From Herbinix luporum (GTDB lineage Bacteria; Bacillota; Clostridia; Lachnospirales; Lachnospiraceae), in NCBI RefSeq assembly GCF_900070325.1, contig NZ_LN879430.1, positions 1,853,379-1,917,378 on the forward strand: 64,000 nt of DNA, in the 5' to 3' direction. Positions 27,679-37,134 of the stretch are shown here, one piece after another (the stretch's first letter is position 1; every line of letters begins with the position of its first letter). Under the pieces are notes generated by a model. It was given only the letters and a program-made list of their open reading frames with translations, made no database searches and had not been told where the DNA came from. The translations under genes and the position numbers were made by a program.

Positions 27679-29451
27679 TTACATTCGGTCAGGTGCTTCA
27701 AATCCAAGAAGATCTATACAAGTCAGTAATATTCCCTCTACAAGGCTAATCATAAGTATTAAGGATGCCTGTCTCTTATCATCATAGTCCTCAGATATAA
27801 TCTTTGTCTCATGATAAAAGCTGCTAAACTTATCGGCCAAATCATAAATATATTGGCATATCCGATGGGGTGCCAATTCTTCATAGGCAGCATGAATCAT
27901 ATCACTGAATTTTGTAATCTGTAGCATTAATTCCCGTTCTGTAGATGATTTGGCGGGAAGGATATCTGAATCTGGATTTATAGTTTTGCCTGTTTGTTTA
28001 AATTTCTCAAGAATAGATTTAATTCTAACAATTGTATAAAGAATATAAGGACCGGTATTACCCTCAAAGGAAGTAAAGCGCTCCACATCAAAAACATAAT
28101 CCTTGGAAGCCTGATTTGATAAATCTCCATATTTTAAGGCAGCTAGTCCAACCTTTGAGGCCACTTCCTTAGCTTCTTCTTCCTCCATAGTACGATTTTC
28201 CATTATTTTGCGGTAAACCTCATCGGTTACCATCTTAATCAGATATTCCAGACGAAGAACTCCACCATCCCTTGTTTTAAATGGCTTGCCATCTTTACCG
28301 TTCATAGTACCAAAACCGATAAATTGAAGTTTTGTATTTTCATTTACCAGCTTTGTCTTCTTGGCACAGCGGAATACTGTTTCAAAATAAAGCTCCTGTC
28401 TTTTATCTGTAATATATAGAATATGGTCTGGATTAAACAGCTTCATCCGCTCCACAATAGTTGCCAGGTCAGTTGTATGATACAAGGTGGCACCATCTGA
28501 CTTTAATATCATACATGGTGGTATTTCTTTTGTATCAGTTTCTTCCTTTACATCAACTACTAAAGCTCCGTCGCTGATTCTTGCATAACCATTATCCTTA
28601 AAATACTTAACCATATCAGGAATATATGGCTGAGCATCGCTTTCCTTTTTCCAAAGTTCAAAGGATACATTTAATTTTTCATAAATCTTCTTTAAATCTG
28701 TTACAGATACATCCTGCATATGTTTCCAAAGAGCCATATAACCCCTATGACCATTTTGCATTAAATAGGTAATCTGTTTTGCTTCTTCACGAAACTCAGG
28801 GTTCTCCTTAGAATATGCACTGGCTGCAGGATAAATCTCTTCAAGTTCTGATATGGTAAAGGGAGCTTCTTTTGGATATTCTCCAGTATAAGATTCATCA
28901 AAATAAATTAAATCCGGTTTTCTTCTTTTTAATTCTGCTATAACAAGTCCCATAGGTGTACCCCAGTCCCCAAGGTGTACATCTCCGATAGCTTCATTTC
29001 CCATAAATTTGAAGATACGTTTTAAACTTTCTCCTATTACCGCAGAACGCATATGACCAACATGAAGGGGTTTTGCTATATTAGGTCCACCATAATCAAT
29101 TATGATTTTCTTAGGTGCAGAATCCTTCTCGCAACCAAAATCTTTCTCTCTGTTCATGTTATTTAAATATTCTGCTAAAAACTCATCACTTAATGTTATA
29201 TTGATAAAACCAGGCATAATTGCAGTAATTTCTTTAAAGCGGCTATTTTCCTTTAATACTTCCACTATATCCTCTGCAATAACTATAGGTGCCTTTTTGT
29301 ATTCTCTTGCGGCCGACAAAGCCCCATTACATTGATATTGACAAAGATCAGGCCTATTGGATGTAGTGACTATCCCATATTTTTCATCATATCCTTTTTG
29401 AATAAATGCTTCTTTTACATCCTCAGATATTAAGTCGACTAATTTTTTCAT
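27679..29451 (-). CDS. argS: Arginyl-tRNA synthetase
   Basis: A 590-residue class I synthetase. The HIGH-type motif is PLHVGHMRSAVIG (about residue 120), and FKTRDGGVLRL stands where other class I enzymes have KMSKS. The N-terminal tRNA D-loop-binding domain and C-terminal helical anticodon domain (ending RICQYIYDLADKFSSFY) are complete. The ATG at 29451 follows GGAGGTAACA; four codons of open frame upstream include the ribosome binding site. It has no T-box that I can see. Confidence 0.96.
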   Translation of the reverse strand: MKKLVDLISEDVKEAFIQKGYDEKYGIVTTSNRPDLCQYQCNGALSAAREYKKAPIVIAEDIVEVLKENSRFKEITAIMPGFINITLSDEFLAEYLNNMNREKDFGCEKDSAPKKIIIDYGGPNIAKPLHVGHMRSAVIGESLKRIFKFMGNEAIGDVHLGDWGTPMGLVIAELKRRKPDLIYFDESYTGEYPKEAPFTISELEEIYPAASAYSKENPEFREEAKQITYLMQNGHRGYMALWKHMQDVSVTDLKKIYEKLNVSFELWKKESDAQPYIPDMVKYFKDNGYARISDGALVVDVKEETDTKEIPPCMILKSDGATLYHTTDLATIVERMKLFNPDHILYITDKRQELYFETVFRCAKKTKLVNENTKLQFIGFGTMNGKDGKPFKTRDGGVLRLEYLIKMVTDEVYRKIMENRTMEEEEAKEVASKVGLAALKYGDLSNQASKDYVFDVERFTSFEGNTGPYILYTIVRIKSILEKFKQTGKTINPDSDILPAKSSTERELMLQITKFSDMIHAAYEELAPHRICQYIYDLADKFSSFYHETKIISEDYDDKRQASLILMISLVEGILLTCIDLLGFEAPDRM

Positions 29452-29853
29452 TGTTACCTCCAACCTCTCTTAACTTAAACAATACTTTAACATAGGCGGA
29501 CATAAATGTCATCTGTTTTTGTTATTAAATTATTAATTTGTAATAAATAGCCATATTGAGAGTATTGTGTACAATATTGTATAATTTATATTAGTTTTAA
29601 TATTTTTGTTAATATTGTCTATTTTATATGTTAGAATAATTTACTTTTTCTTCAAAATTGCAAGTATTTTATTATTTTTTAACAGAAAAGTTGAATATTT
29701 TTCAAATAAGTACTATTATTTTTCTTATTTTTGTTGTATATTATATATAGAGGGATTATTTTAAATGAAATTAGGAGTAATGTAACTCCAATCACTTTCC
29801 AGTTGCCATAAAGCGTTGTAGGGAAGAATTAAGGATACGAAAGGAGAAACATC
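29452..29853. other. 402-base gene-free region before the CheX-like gene
   Basis: A very AT-rich divergent gap between argS and the CheX-like gene. The plus-strand leader from about 29,750 includes GGAGTAATGTAACTCC (a small inverted repeat) and CCATAAAGCGTTGTAGGG, but I could not match these to a known riboswitch. No reading frame with a ribosome binding site was found here. Confidence 0.5.
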
Positions 29854-30741
29854 ATGTTCGGGCTTTATTTTGGGGATTACTTATTAGAAAAGAATAAAAT
29901 TTCTCAATCGCAGTATGAGGATATCATGTTGCAGCAAAAAACTTCCCGTGCCAAACTTGGGTTTATTGCTGTTTCTGAAAAATTGCTTACTACTAAACAA
30001 GCCGAAGAAGTTAATGAAATTCAAAAGCAAAAAGATCGCCGTTTTGGTGATATTGCAATCGAAAAAGGGTATCTACTGGCTGAGGAAGTAAATTATCTGT
30101 TAAACCTTCAAGGAAACCCTTATATGAGATTGATTCAAACTCTTATGGAAAACAATATAATGTCCATGAAAGAAATTGAATCCTGTATTGAAGATTTTAA
30201 AAAAGATTACGGCTTTTCTGATACGGAATTGGATGCGCTTAAGTCTGGTGATATTGATAGAATCATTCCGGTATTTGTCGATGTAAACATCCCCTTAACC
30301 GGAGAATGTATTACTCTGGCTATACGGAATATAATCCGTTTTATTAATAACAATATTCTTCTAAAAAAAGCGTATACCGTAAAAAATTATCCCTTCCGTT
30401 CAATCGCATATCAACGACTGGTTGGAAACCATGAACTATTTGTCGCCTTTGCCGGCGAGGATCAAGCCCTGTTAGATATCGCCTCTCCCTTTGCTAAAGA
30501 AGAATTTACTACAATGGATGAGGATGCTTTTGATTCAGTTTGCGAATTTATAAATTGTAATAACGGATTATTTGCCTCTAAACTAAGTAAAGAGGATATA
30601 CATATTGATATGACACCACCGGAGTTTAACAAAAACAAAACTTTGGTCTCTGATGGTGATATTTATGTTGTACCTATTATTATAAACGGAAATCAAACTG
30701 ACTTATTGGTCGTCACTGACCATAAGGTTGTTATAAATTAG
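29854..30741 (+). CDS. CheX-like protein with duplicated GspE-N-like N-terminus
   Basis: A 295-residue soluble protein. The first 90 residues are two copies of a short helical motif (FGDYLLEKNKISQSQYEDI and FGDIAIEKGYLLAEEVNYLL), like the N-terminal domain of type II/IV pilus ATPases. The C-terminal part from about residue 135 resembles CheX, a phosphatase of CheY. The CheX-type ExxN catalytic pair is not something I can place with certainty. AAAGGAGAAAC precedes the ATG. A CheY-like regulator follows 12 bases later, so the pair probably forms one signalling unit. Confidence 0.7.
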   Translation: MFGLYFGDYLLEKNKISQSQYEDIMLQQKTSRAKLGFIAVSEKLLTTKQAEEVNEIQKQKDRRFGDIAIEKGYLLAEEVNYLLNLQGNPYMRLIQTLMENNIMSMKEIESCIEDFKKDYGFSDTELDALKSGDIDRIIPVFVDVNIPLTGECITLAIRNIIRFINNNILLKKAYTVKNYPFRSIAYQRLVGNHELFVAFAGEDQALLDIASPFAKEEFTTMDEDAFDSVCEFINCNNGLFASKLSKEDIHIDMTPPEFNKNKTLVSDGDIYVVPIIINGNQTDLLVVTDHKVVIN

Positions 30742-30753
30742 GAGGGTATAAAT

Positions 30754-31110
30754 ATGGCAAAAATTCTTATAGTTGATGATTCCAGAACGTCTAGAAAAAT
30801 CCTTAGAAGTATCTTAACTGAGAACGGCCACGAAGTAATCGGCGAGGCTTTAAACGGTCAAGAAGCAATATCAAAATATGCAGAACTTCGCCCCGATATA
30901 ACTACTATGGATATAACCATGCCGGTTATGGACGGTCTTACAGCTTTAAAGGAAATTATGAATATAGATAAGAATGCAAAAGTTATTATGGTAACTGCAG
31001 CGGGACAAAAAAACAAAATGGTTGATGCCGTTAAATATGGTGCTACCGAATTCTTAACAAAGCCCTTTGATGCAAACCAGATAATTGAGATTATTGAAAA
31101 AGTCCAATAA
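30754..31110 (+). CDS. CheY-like single-domain response regulator
   Basis: A 118-residue receiver domain with no output domain. The acidic pocket is Asp8-Asp9, the phosphorylation site Asp53 (TTMDITMP), Thr81 (MVTAAGQ) and Lys103 (LTKPF), so it should be fully functional. AGGAGGGTATAA precedes the ATG. It lies directly after the CheX-like gene, the likely phosphatase partner. No histidine kinase is encoded nearby; the input is unknown. Confidence 0.93.
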   Translation: MAKILIVDDSRTSRKILRSILTENGHEVIGEALNGQEAISKYAELRPDITTMDITMPVMDGLTALKEIMNIDKNAKVIMVTAAGQKNKMVDAVKYGATEFLTKPFDANQIIEIIEKVQ

Positions 31111-31145
31111 ATACATATATATATCACATTATAGCCATAAATACA

Positions 31146-31178
31146 AACGAGGTTGTTAAAATACAACCTCGTTTTCTA
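31146..31178 (+). terminator. Bidirectional hairpin between the CheY-like and pspC genes
   Basis: AACGAGGTTGT (31146-31156) pairs perfectly with ACAACCTCGTT (31163-31173) over a six-base loop, followed by TTCTATTTTT. It sits between convergent genes and can serve both. Confidence 0.8.
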
Positions 31179-31201
31179 TTTTTTATTTAATTTTTATAAA
31201 C

Positions 31202-31384
31202 TTATCTAACCGGCATAATAATAGCTGCAATAAAGTAGAAAACTATTCCCACTCCACTTAAACCAACCAAGGCCCATAATAACCTTACCACCGTAGGGTC
31301 AATATTTATATATTCAGCAACTCCTTGACATACTCCGCAAATCATCTTATTTGTAGAAGAACGATATAATTTCTTTGGCTCCAT
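31202..31384 (-). CDS. PspC-domain small membrane protein
   Basis: A 60-residue protein made of a single PspC domain: a cytoplasmic start KKLYRSSTNKMICGVCQGVAEYINID followed by hydrophobic segments LLWALVGLSGVGIVFYFIAAIIM. PspC proteins take part in envelope stress responses in enterobacteria; in Firmicutes the role is not clear. GGAGGAGTTGT precedes the ATG. It is a single gene. Confidence 0.88.
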   Translation of the reverse strand: MEPKKLYRSSTNKMICGVCQGVAEYINIDPTVVRLLWALVGLSGVGIVFYFIAAIIMPVR

Positions 31385-31472
31385 ACAACTCCTCCTTTCA
31401 CTACAATGTTAACCTCTGTGGGTACCAGGTATCATGAACTTTTTATGAACCTTTTGTAAATATAATGTGAAC

Positions 31473-31514
31473 AAAAAGCATGTATCCTATACTTAATAAG
31501 ATCCATGCTTTTTT
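31473..31514 (-). terminator. Hairpin terminator after the NlpC/P60 gene
   Basis: AAAAAGCATG (31473-31482) pairs with CATGCTTTTTT (31504-31514) with an extra ATC/GAT step. A U-run follows on either strand; it lies just after the stop of the minus-strand hydrolase gene. Confidence 0.75.
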
Positions 31515-31522
31515 ATTCTATG

Positions 31523-32575
31523 CTAATTTATGTAACTTACCGCTTTATATGGTTTTCTATAGTTTAAATTCTTAATAACAATTCCTTCTTCTTTACTTGC
31601 GGCCCCTAGTACTTTTCCGTTCCCGATATAGATTACTACGTGATTAATCCTTCCGTTCTTAGTGTAGAATATCAGATCACCGGGCTGGATTTTATCCAAA
31701 GAAACTCTTTTCCCGCTGCCTGCTTGGGATCTGGATGTTCTAGGAATATATATACCAAATTTTTTAAATACAGATTGTGTAAAGCCGGAGCAATCAGCCC
31801 CCCTTGTTAAGCTGGTTCCTCCCCATACATATGGATTCCCTATAAATTGCTTAGCATAGTTAACAATTTGTTGCCTTAGGGAGGAAACCGCCTTACTTTC
31901 TTCTTTTTGCTGCCTTTCCTTCTCAAGCCTTATTCTTTCTTGTTCTTCCTCAATTGAAATGGCTTCCTGAAAATCAGTTTTAATATCTACATAATCAGCA
32001 GATACATATCCTACTTTATTTCCGGTAGATACCTTAATCCATTCTCCACTTTCTTCTATTACTTTTAATTTGTCCCCATTAGGAACTTGGGTTAATATAG
32101 AAGAATTTATATCTGCTTTTGTTCTGATATTCAGCTTGTTGGCATTTACGGTAGCCAGTTTAGTTTTTACTTCTTCTATCATCTCATAAACTTTGCTACC
32201 TGTAATTAAAAATTCTGCTTTTATGTACCCAGTTACGCTTCCTGATTTAATTTTAAGCCAATCTCCCTCTTCCTCAAGAATTGTAGCTGTCCCCTTACTA
32301 TATAGTTTGCCTAATATTTTACTGTTGGTATTTGCTTGACTTCTTATATTTACATAATTATTAACATCTGCTATTGCCATATTCCCATACTTTTTTATAG
32401 GATGAAGAATATTATTTATTTCTGCATTCATTTTGGGATCTTCACTAATATCATTTATTAAGACTGTTATACCTGCAACAGGTTCTCCTGCTGCATATGC
32501 AGTTTTTGCTCTTCCCATAAGTGCCAATGAACCTACTGCACAACAAACAGCAATCTTTCGTACCTTTTTATTCAT
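31523..32575 (-). CDS. Secreted SH3b-NlpC/P60 cell wall hydrolase
   Basis: A 350-residue protein with a signal peptide (about 1-29, ending AYA), two bacterial SH3 domains (about 58-110 and 140-195), a charged glutamine/glutamate linker, and a C-terminal NlpC/P60 domain. The catalytic Cys is in GADCSGFTQS and His in RINHVVIYIG; PYVWGGTS is the usual opening segment. Such enzymes cut the D-Glu to diamino acid bond in peptidoglycan stem peptides. It probably acts in wall turnover, division or germination. Confidence 0.92.
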   Translation of the reverse strand: MNKKVRKIAVCCAVGSLALMGRAKTAYAAGEPVAGITVLINDISEDPKMNAEINNILHPIKKYGNMAIADVNNYVNIRSQANTNSKILGKLYSKGTATILEEEGDWLKIKSGSVTGYIKAEFLITGSKVYEMIEEVKTKLATVNANKLNIRTKADINSSILTQVPNGDKLKVIEESGEWIKVSTGNKVGYVSADYVDIKTDFQEAISIEEEQERIRLEKERQQKEESKAVSSLRQQIVNYAKQFIGNPYVWGGTSLTRGADCSGFTQSVFKKFGIYIPRTSRSQAGSGKRVSLDKIQPGDLIFYTKNGRINHVVIYIGNGKVLGAASKEEGIVIKNLNYRKPYKAVSYIN

Positions 32576-32789
32576 ACAATGCCTCCACTGTAACTTTTAT
32601 TACGTAAATGTTAAATTTGTTACAAATGTATTATATAGCATCTTATAAATAAATGCACCTGGTAGTTTATTCTTAAATACCATTTATTTGTATTAATAGC
32701 CTTAAATGTTATATATTCTTACCTATATTAATTTTTTCTTCAATATGCTATAATGTCCAAAGCAGTAATTCAAAATATCGGAGGTTATT

Positions 32790-34562
32790 ATGGCATTAGA
32801 TGGAATTGTAGTTGCAAGTATTGTTGAGGAATTAAAATCTACCCTTATGGGAGGAAGAATTAATAAGATTGCCCAGCCCGAAAAGGATGAACTACTTATT
32901 AGTATAAAAGGACAAGATAGAGTTAACTATAAATTATTTCTTTCGGCAGGGGCAGGCATGCCCTTAATTTATCTTACCGAGAACACTAAGGCTAATCCCA
33001 TGACTGCTCCAAATTTTTGTATGTTGCTTCGTAAGCATCTAAATAACGGAAAAATTCTTGATATTACCCAACCTTCTTTAGAGCGTATAGTATCCATAAA
33101 AATAGAACATATGGACGAACTGGGTGATTTAAAGATTAAATATCTAATTATCGAACTTATGGGCAAGCATAGTAATATTATATTCTGCGACCATAACATG
33201 ACCATTATTGATAGCATTAAACGGGTCAATCAATTTATGAGCTCTGTTCGTGAGGTCCTCCCCGGTAGAGAATATTTCATTCCACAAACTATCCATAAAC
33301 TAGACCCCCTTACCATAGATTATCCTTCTTTTAAGGAGCATATATTAAATAAGCAAATGCCTTTATCAAAAGCCCTTTATACAGGCCTTACGGGCATCAG
33401 CCCCCTAATAGCTAATGAAATCTGCCATCGGGCTTCTATCTATTCTGACGATTTTACCTCGACACTTAGTGAAGACATGGGTTTACACCTTTTTAGAAAT
33501 TTTGAAAGGGTCATAGAAGAGGTTAAGGAGAAAAAATTCTATCCTCATATTGTAATAGGAGAACATGGCCCTAAGGAGTTTTCCAGTATTCCTCTAAGCT
33601 CCTATATGAATAATAATTATAATATTAAAGAATTATCATCTCCATCAAAAATGCTAGAGACATATTACGCTGAGAAAAATGCCCAAGCTGTAATGCAGCA
33701 AAAATCCGCTGACCTTCGTAAACTAGTGGCAAATACCATAGAAAGGGCCGTAAAAAAATATGATTTACAAGTAAAACAGCTTAAAGATACCGAAAAAAGG
33801 GACAAATATAAAGTCTACGGGGAACTTATAAGTGCTTATGGCTATAATCTAAAGCCCAATGCCAAAGAACTAATTGCCCCTAATTACTATAATAATGATG
33901 AGGAAATAAAAATTCCTCTTGATGAGACCCTTACACCTATGGAAAATGCCAAAAGGTATTTTGAAAAATATAACAAATTAAAAAGGACCTATGATGCTCT
34001 TACCACCTTAATACAAGAAACTAAGGATGAGATTGAGCATTTAAAATCTATTCGTGCTTCCTTGGAAATTGCCACTGATGAAGATGATTTAGCTGAATTA
34101 AAAAAAGAACTGATGGAATACGGCTATATTAAAAAGAAGCATATTTCCAATAAATCAGATAAGTCAAAAAAATCATCAAAAAATGCAAAAAGCAAACCTT
34201 TTCATTATATTTCCTCAGACGGTTACCATATCTATGTAGGTAAAAATAATTATCAGAATGAAGAACTTACTTTCAAACTGGCTGACGGAGGGGATTGGTG
34301 GTTCCATTCCAAGAACATTCCGGGCTCCCATGTAATTGTAAAATCCGGTGGGGATAAACTACCTGATAAAACTTTTGAGGAAGCAGCAAGGCTTGCAGCC
34401 TATTATAGCAGCGCCAGAGATTCAAAAAAAGTAGAAATTGATTATACCCAGCGTAAAAACATAAAAAAACCCAGTGGCTCAAAACCTGGCTTTGTCATTT
34501 ACCATACTAATTATTCAATGATAGCAGATACTGATATATCGGATATAAAGGAAGTAGAATAG
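32790..34562 (+). CDS. rqcH: Rqc2 homologue RqcH (NFACT-domain protein)
   Basis: A 590-residue NFACT protein, often labelled fibronectin-binding protein A. NFACT-N covers about 1-270, a long coiled-coil about 290-450, and NFACT-R begins at FHYISSDGYHIYVGKNN and includes DWWFHSKNIPGSHVIVKS. RqcH binds stalled 50S subunits and adds C-terminal alanine tails to unfinished chains. TCGGAGGTTATT precedes the ATG, and TATAAT occurs about 40 bases upstream. The following PHP gene starts 15 bases after its stop. Confidence 0.94.
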   Translation: MALDGIVVASIVEELKSTLMGGRINKIAQPEKDELLISIKGQDRVNYKLFLSAGAGMPLIYLTENTKANPMTAPNFCMLLRKHLNNGKILDITQPSLERIVSIKIEHMDELGDLKIKYLIIELMGKHSNIIFCDHNMTIIDSIKRVNQFMSSVREVLPGREYFIPQTIHKLDPLTIDYPSFKEHILNKQMPLSKALYTGLTGISPLIANEICHRASIYSDDFTSTLSEDMGLHLFRNFERVIEEVKEKKFYPHIVIGEHGPKEFSSIPLSSYMNNNYNIKELSSPSKMLETYYAEKNAQAVMQQKSADLRKLVANTIERAVKKYDLQVKQLKDTEKRDKYKVYGELISAYGYNLKPNAKELIAPNYYNNDEEIKIPLDETLTPMENAKRYFEKYNKLKRTYDALTTLIQETKDEIEHLKSIRASLEIATDEDDLAELKKELMEYGYIKKKHISNKSDKSKKSSKNAKSKPFHYISSDGYHIYVGKNNYQNEELTFKLADGGDWWFHSKNIPGSHVIVKSGGDKLPDKTFEEAARLAAYYSSARDSKKVEIDYTQRKNIKKPSGSKPGFVIYHTNYSMIADTDISDIKEVE

Positions 34563-34577
34563 ATTAAGGAGGAAAAT

Positions 34578-35393
34578 ATGATTTGCGCTGACCTTCACGT
34601 TCATTCTAATTTTTCCAGTGACGGAAAAGCAAAGATGGAAGATATGATTGATAAGGCCATAAAGCTGGGCCTTAAAACCCTATGCTTTACTGACCATATG
34701 GACTATGATTATCCTAAAATATATGATTATTCCTTCCAATTTGATATAGATAACTATCTAAAAAAACTTCAGATATTGAAGGAAAAGTATAAGTCCCAGA
34801 TTGAGATTCTTATTGGACTTGAGCTTGGAATGCAGCCCCATATAAGTGATTCTATGTATAAACTTATAAATTCATTTCCCTTTGATTTTATAATTGGATC
34901 TATCCACATAGTGAATCAAATGGATCCATATTATCCACAATATTGGGAAAATATTACCGAAGAGGAAGGGATAGTAAAATGTTTTGAGGAAATACAAAAA
35001 TGCTGTGAGATTTATCAGGGTTTTCATGTATGCGGTCATATAGATTATGTGGTCCGCTATGCCCCCAGCAGTAAGATTAAGTATCAAGAGTACTCCTATC
35101 CCTACTATAAAGATGTCTTAGACGAAATCTTAAAGACTCTTTTAAATCACGGTAAAGGGATTGAAGTAAATACTTCAGGATATAAGTATGGTCTTGGACA
35201 TCCCCATCCCAAAACCGAGATTTTAAAGCGATATAAAGAACTTGGGGGGGAGATAATTACCATCGGATCAGATGCCCATTTACCCCAACATCTATGCTAT
35301 GATTTTGATAAAGCAGAAGCCCTTCTTAAAAATCTAGGTTATAAATATTATACCATCTTTAAAGAGGGTCAGCCTAATATGATTAAATTATAG
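34578..35393 (+). CDS. PHP-family phosphatase, histidinol-phosphatase type
   Basis: A 271-residue PHP-domain protein with metal-binding motifs DLHVHSNFSSDG, FTDHMDYDYP, IIGSIHIVN and TIGSDAHLPQH. The full-length alignment fits HisK/HisJ histidinol phosphatase, which removes phosphate in histidine synthesis. No other his genes are in the window, so a different phosphate substrate is possible. AAGGAGGAAAAT precedes the ATG. It is probably co-transcribed with rqcH. Confidence 0.85.
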   Translation: MICADLHVHSNFSSDGKAKMEDMIDKAIKLGLKTLCFTDHMDYDYPKIYDYSFQFDIDNYLKKLQILKEKYKSQIEILIGLELGMQPHISDSMYKLINSFPFDFIIGSIHIVNQMDPYYPQYWENITEEEGIVKCFEEIQKCCEIYQGFHVCGHIDYVVRYAPSSKIKYQEYSYPYYKDVLDEILKTLLNHGKGIEVNTSGYKYGLGHPHPKTEILKRYKELGGEIITIGSDAHLPQHLCYDFDKAEALLKNLGYKYYTIFKEGQPNMIKL

Positions 35394-35416
35394 TTTCTAT
35401 ATTGTATAGATAATAA

Positions 35417-35466
35417 AGTTCGAGTATAAAAAATACTTTTAGCAATAGATTTTTTATACTCGAACT
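35417..35466 (+). terminator. Long hairpin between convergent PHP and mnmA genes
   Basis: AGTTCGAGTATAAAAAAT (from 35417) pairs with ATTTTTTATACTCGAACT (to 35466), an almost perfect 18-base stem. It lies 20-50 bases from both stops and can serve both strands. Confidence 0.75.
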
Positions 35467-35485
35467 AATTTATTATTATTTTATA

Positions 35486-36634
35486 CTATCTTTTACCCAG
35501 TATAGTTCCTCCGCCAACAACATAATCATCTTGGTAAAATACTACCGCCTGTCCCGGAGTTACTGCCCTTTGGGGTTGGTCAAAAACACACAACACTTCA
35601 TCTTTTGCTGTTTTTTTAATGGTACAAGGAGCACCTTTATGACTATATCGGATTTTTGCTGATACCACCATCTCATCTTCTAAATCCTCTATGGCCATAA
35701 AATTAAGATTATTAGCATAAAAACGATCTGTATATACATCGTCTGCATCCCCGATAACCACCTCATTGGTTTCAGGTCTTAATTCCATAACAAATACCGG
35801 TCTGCCAAGGGCTAGATTTAGCCCCTTTCTTTGTCCTATGGTATAGTTAGCTAAGCCCTTATGTTGTCCTAGTACATTTCCCTTCCAATCTACAAAATTA
35901 CCTGGGGTAAAACCATATCCGGACTTTTCCATACTTTTTTTATAAAGCCTTCTTTTTTCTTCTATAATCCTTCGGTTTTCTTCATCGCTTAAATATTCCT
36001 CAATAAATCCTGCATAGTCATTATTGGAAACAAAACAAATTTCCTGGCTATCCGGTTTATTGGCTACAGGAAGATTTAACTCTTTAGCAATTGCCCTGAT
36101 TTCTTCCTTGGAGTAAGCTCCCACAGGCATAAGTGTATGTTCTAGCTGGAACTGGGTTAAATTATACAGGGCATATGTTTGATCCTTTGCGGCTGTAACT
36201 GAATTTTTTATAGCATATCTGCCGTTTGCAAGCCTTGTTATAGAAGCATAATGTCCGGTAGCAATATAGGAAGCTCCTATAGATAAGGATCTGGCAAGCA
36301 AGGCCTCCCATTTAACAAATCTATTACAAGCAATACATGGATTTGGGGTTCTGGCCATGATATATTCCGATACAAAATAATCTATAACAGTTTCCTTAAA
36401 TTCCTTCCTAAAGTTCATAACATAGTGTGGAATATCCAATACATTAGCAACTCTTCTTGCATCCTCTACTGCACTTAAGCCACAGCAGCCACCGTTTTCC
36501 GATATGGAACAAACATCATCATCCTGCCATATTTGCATTGTCACACCTATGACATCATACCCTTGTTTTTTTAAAAGGTATGCCGCCACAGAGGAGTCTA
36601 CTCCTCCGGACATTCCGACTACCACTTTATCCAT
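35486..36634 (-). CDS. mnmA: tRNA-specific 2-thiouridylase
   Basis: A 382-residue enzyme that puts sulfur at position 2 of U34 in tRNA-Glu, -Gln and -Lys. The ATP loop [15 protein letters not shown], the first catalytic Cys in [12 protein letters not shown] and the second in SQEICFV are present. A Cys-rich insert ([12 protein letters not shown]) near residue 43 occurs in many clostridial enzymes and adds some 20 residues. It is the last gene of the isc-type operon, which supplies the persulfide sulfur through NifS. Confidence 0.95.
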   Translation of the reverse strand: MDKVVVGMSGGVDSSVAAYLLKKQGYDVIGVTMQIWQDDDVCSISENGGCCGLSAVEDARRVANVLDIPHYVMNFRKEFKETVIDYFVSEYIMARTPNPCIACNRFVKWEALLARSLSIGASYIATGHYASITRLANGRYAIKNSVTAAKDQTYALYNLTQFQLEHTLMPVGAYSKEEIRAIAKELNLPVANKPDSQEICFVSNNDYAGFIEEYLSDEENRRIIEEKRRLYKKSMEKSGYGFTPGNFVDWKGNVLGQHKGLANYTIGQRKGLNLALGRPVFVMELRPETNEVVIGDADDVYTDRFYANNLNFMAIEDLEDEMVVSAKIRYSHKGAPCTIKKTAKDEVLCVFDQPQRAVTPGQAVVFYQDDYVVGGGTILGKR

Positions 36635-36647
36635 TTATAACTCCAAT

Positions 36648-37088
36648 CTAATAAGTTTGCTCGTCCTCATCATGTTCATGGACATCAGACTTAGGCTTTC
36701 TTAATCCTTCGATTTTAATGCCATTTTTTTCAGCATAATCCCATAAAGCCGCATGAATTGCCTCCTCGGCCAGCAATGAGCAGTGTACCTTTACCGGAGG
36801 AAGACCATCAAGAGCATCAACAACAGCTTTATTTGTAACCTTAAGAGCTTCTTCTATAGTCTTTCCTTTTACTAGTTCAGTAGCAATACTGCTTGTGGCA
36901 ACTGCCGCACCACAGCCAAAGGTCTTAAATTTTACGTCCCGAATTACACCATTGTCATCTATATCCATATACATTCTCATGATATCTCCGCACTTGGCAT
37001 TTCCCACAGTCCCAACAGCACTGGGATTTTCAATTTCACCCATATTTCTTGGATTTGTAAAATGATCCATTACTTTTTTTGTATACAT
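36648..37088 (-). CDS. nifU: Fe-S cluster scaffold protein, NifU/IscU type
   Basis: A 146-residue scaffold on which [2Fe-2S]/[4Fe-4S] clusters are built. The three ligand Cys are in GNAKCGD, TFGCGAA and VHCSLLAEE, and Asp after the first Cys is in place. The C-terminal tail is acidic and histidine-rich (SDVHEHDEDEQ). It lies 13 bases before mnmA and 46 bases after nifS in the same operon. Confidence 0.95.
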   Translation of the reverse strand: MYTKKVMDHFTNPRNMGEIENPSAVGTVGNAKCGDIMRMYMDIDDNGVIRDVKFKTFGCGAAVATSSIATELVKGKTIEEALKVTNKAVVDALDGLPPVKVHCSLLAEEAIHAALWDYAEKNGIKIEGLRKPKSDVHEHDEDEQTY

Positions 37089-37134
37089 AATATTTCCTCC
37101 ACTTTATCAAATAGTATCAACTATAGCGAATTTA

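Noticed and set aside
29740..29853. Cyclic di-GMP riboswitch before the CheX-like gene
   Set aside because: The leader lacks the conserved c-di-GMP-I or -II core sequences I could look for by eye.
30858..31166. Minus-strand frame of about 100 codons under the CheY gene
   Set aside because: It is the antisense shadow of a clear receiver domain and has no ribosome site.
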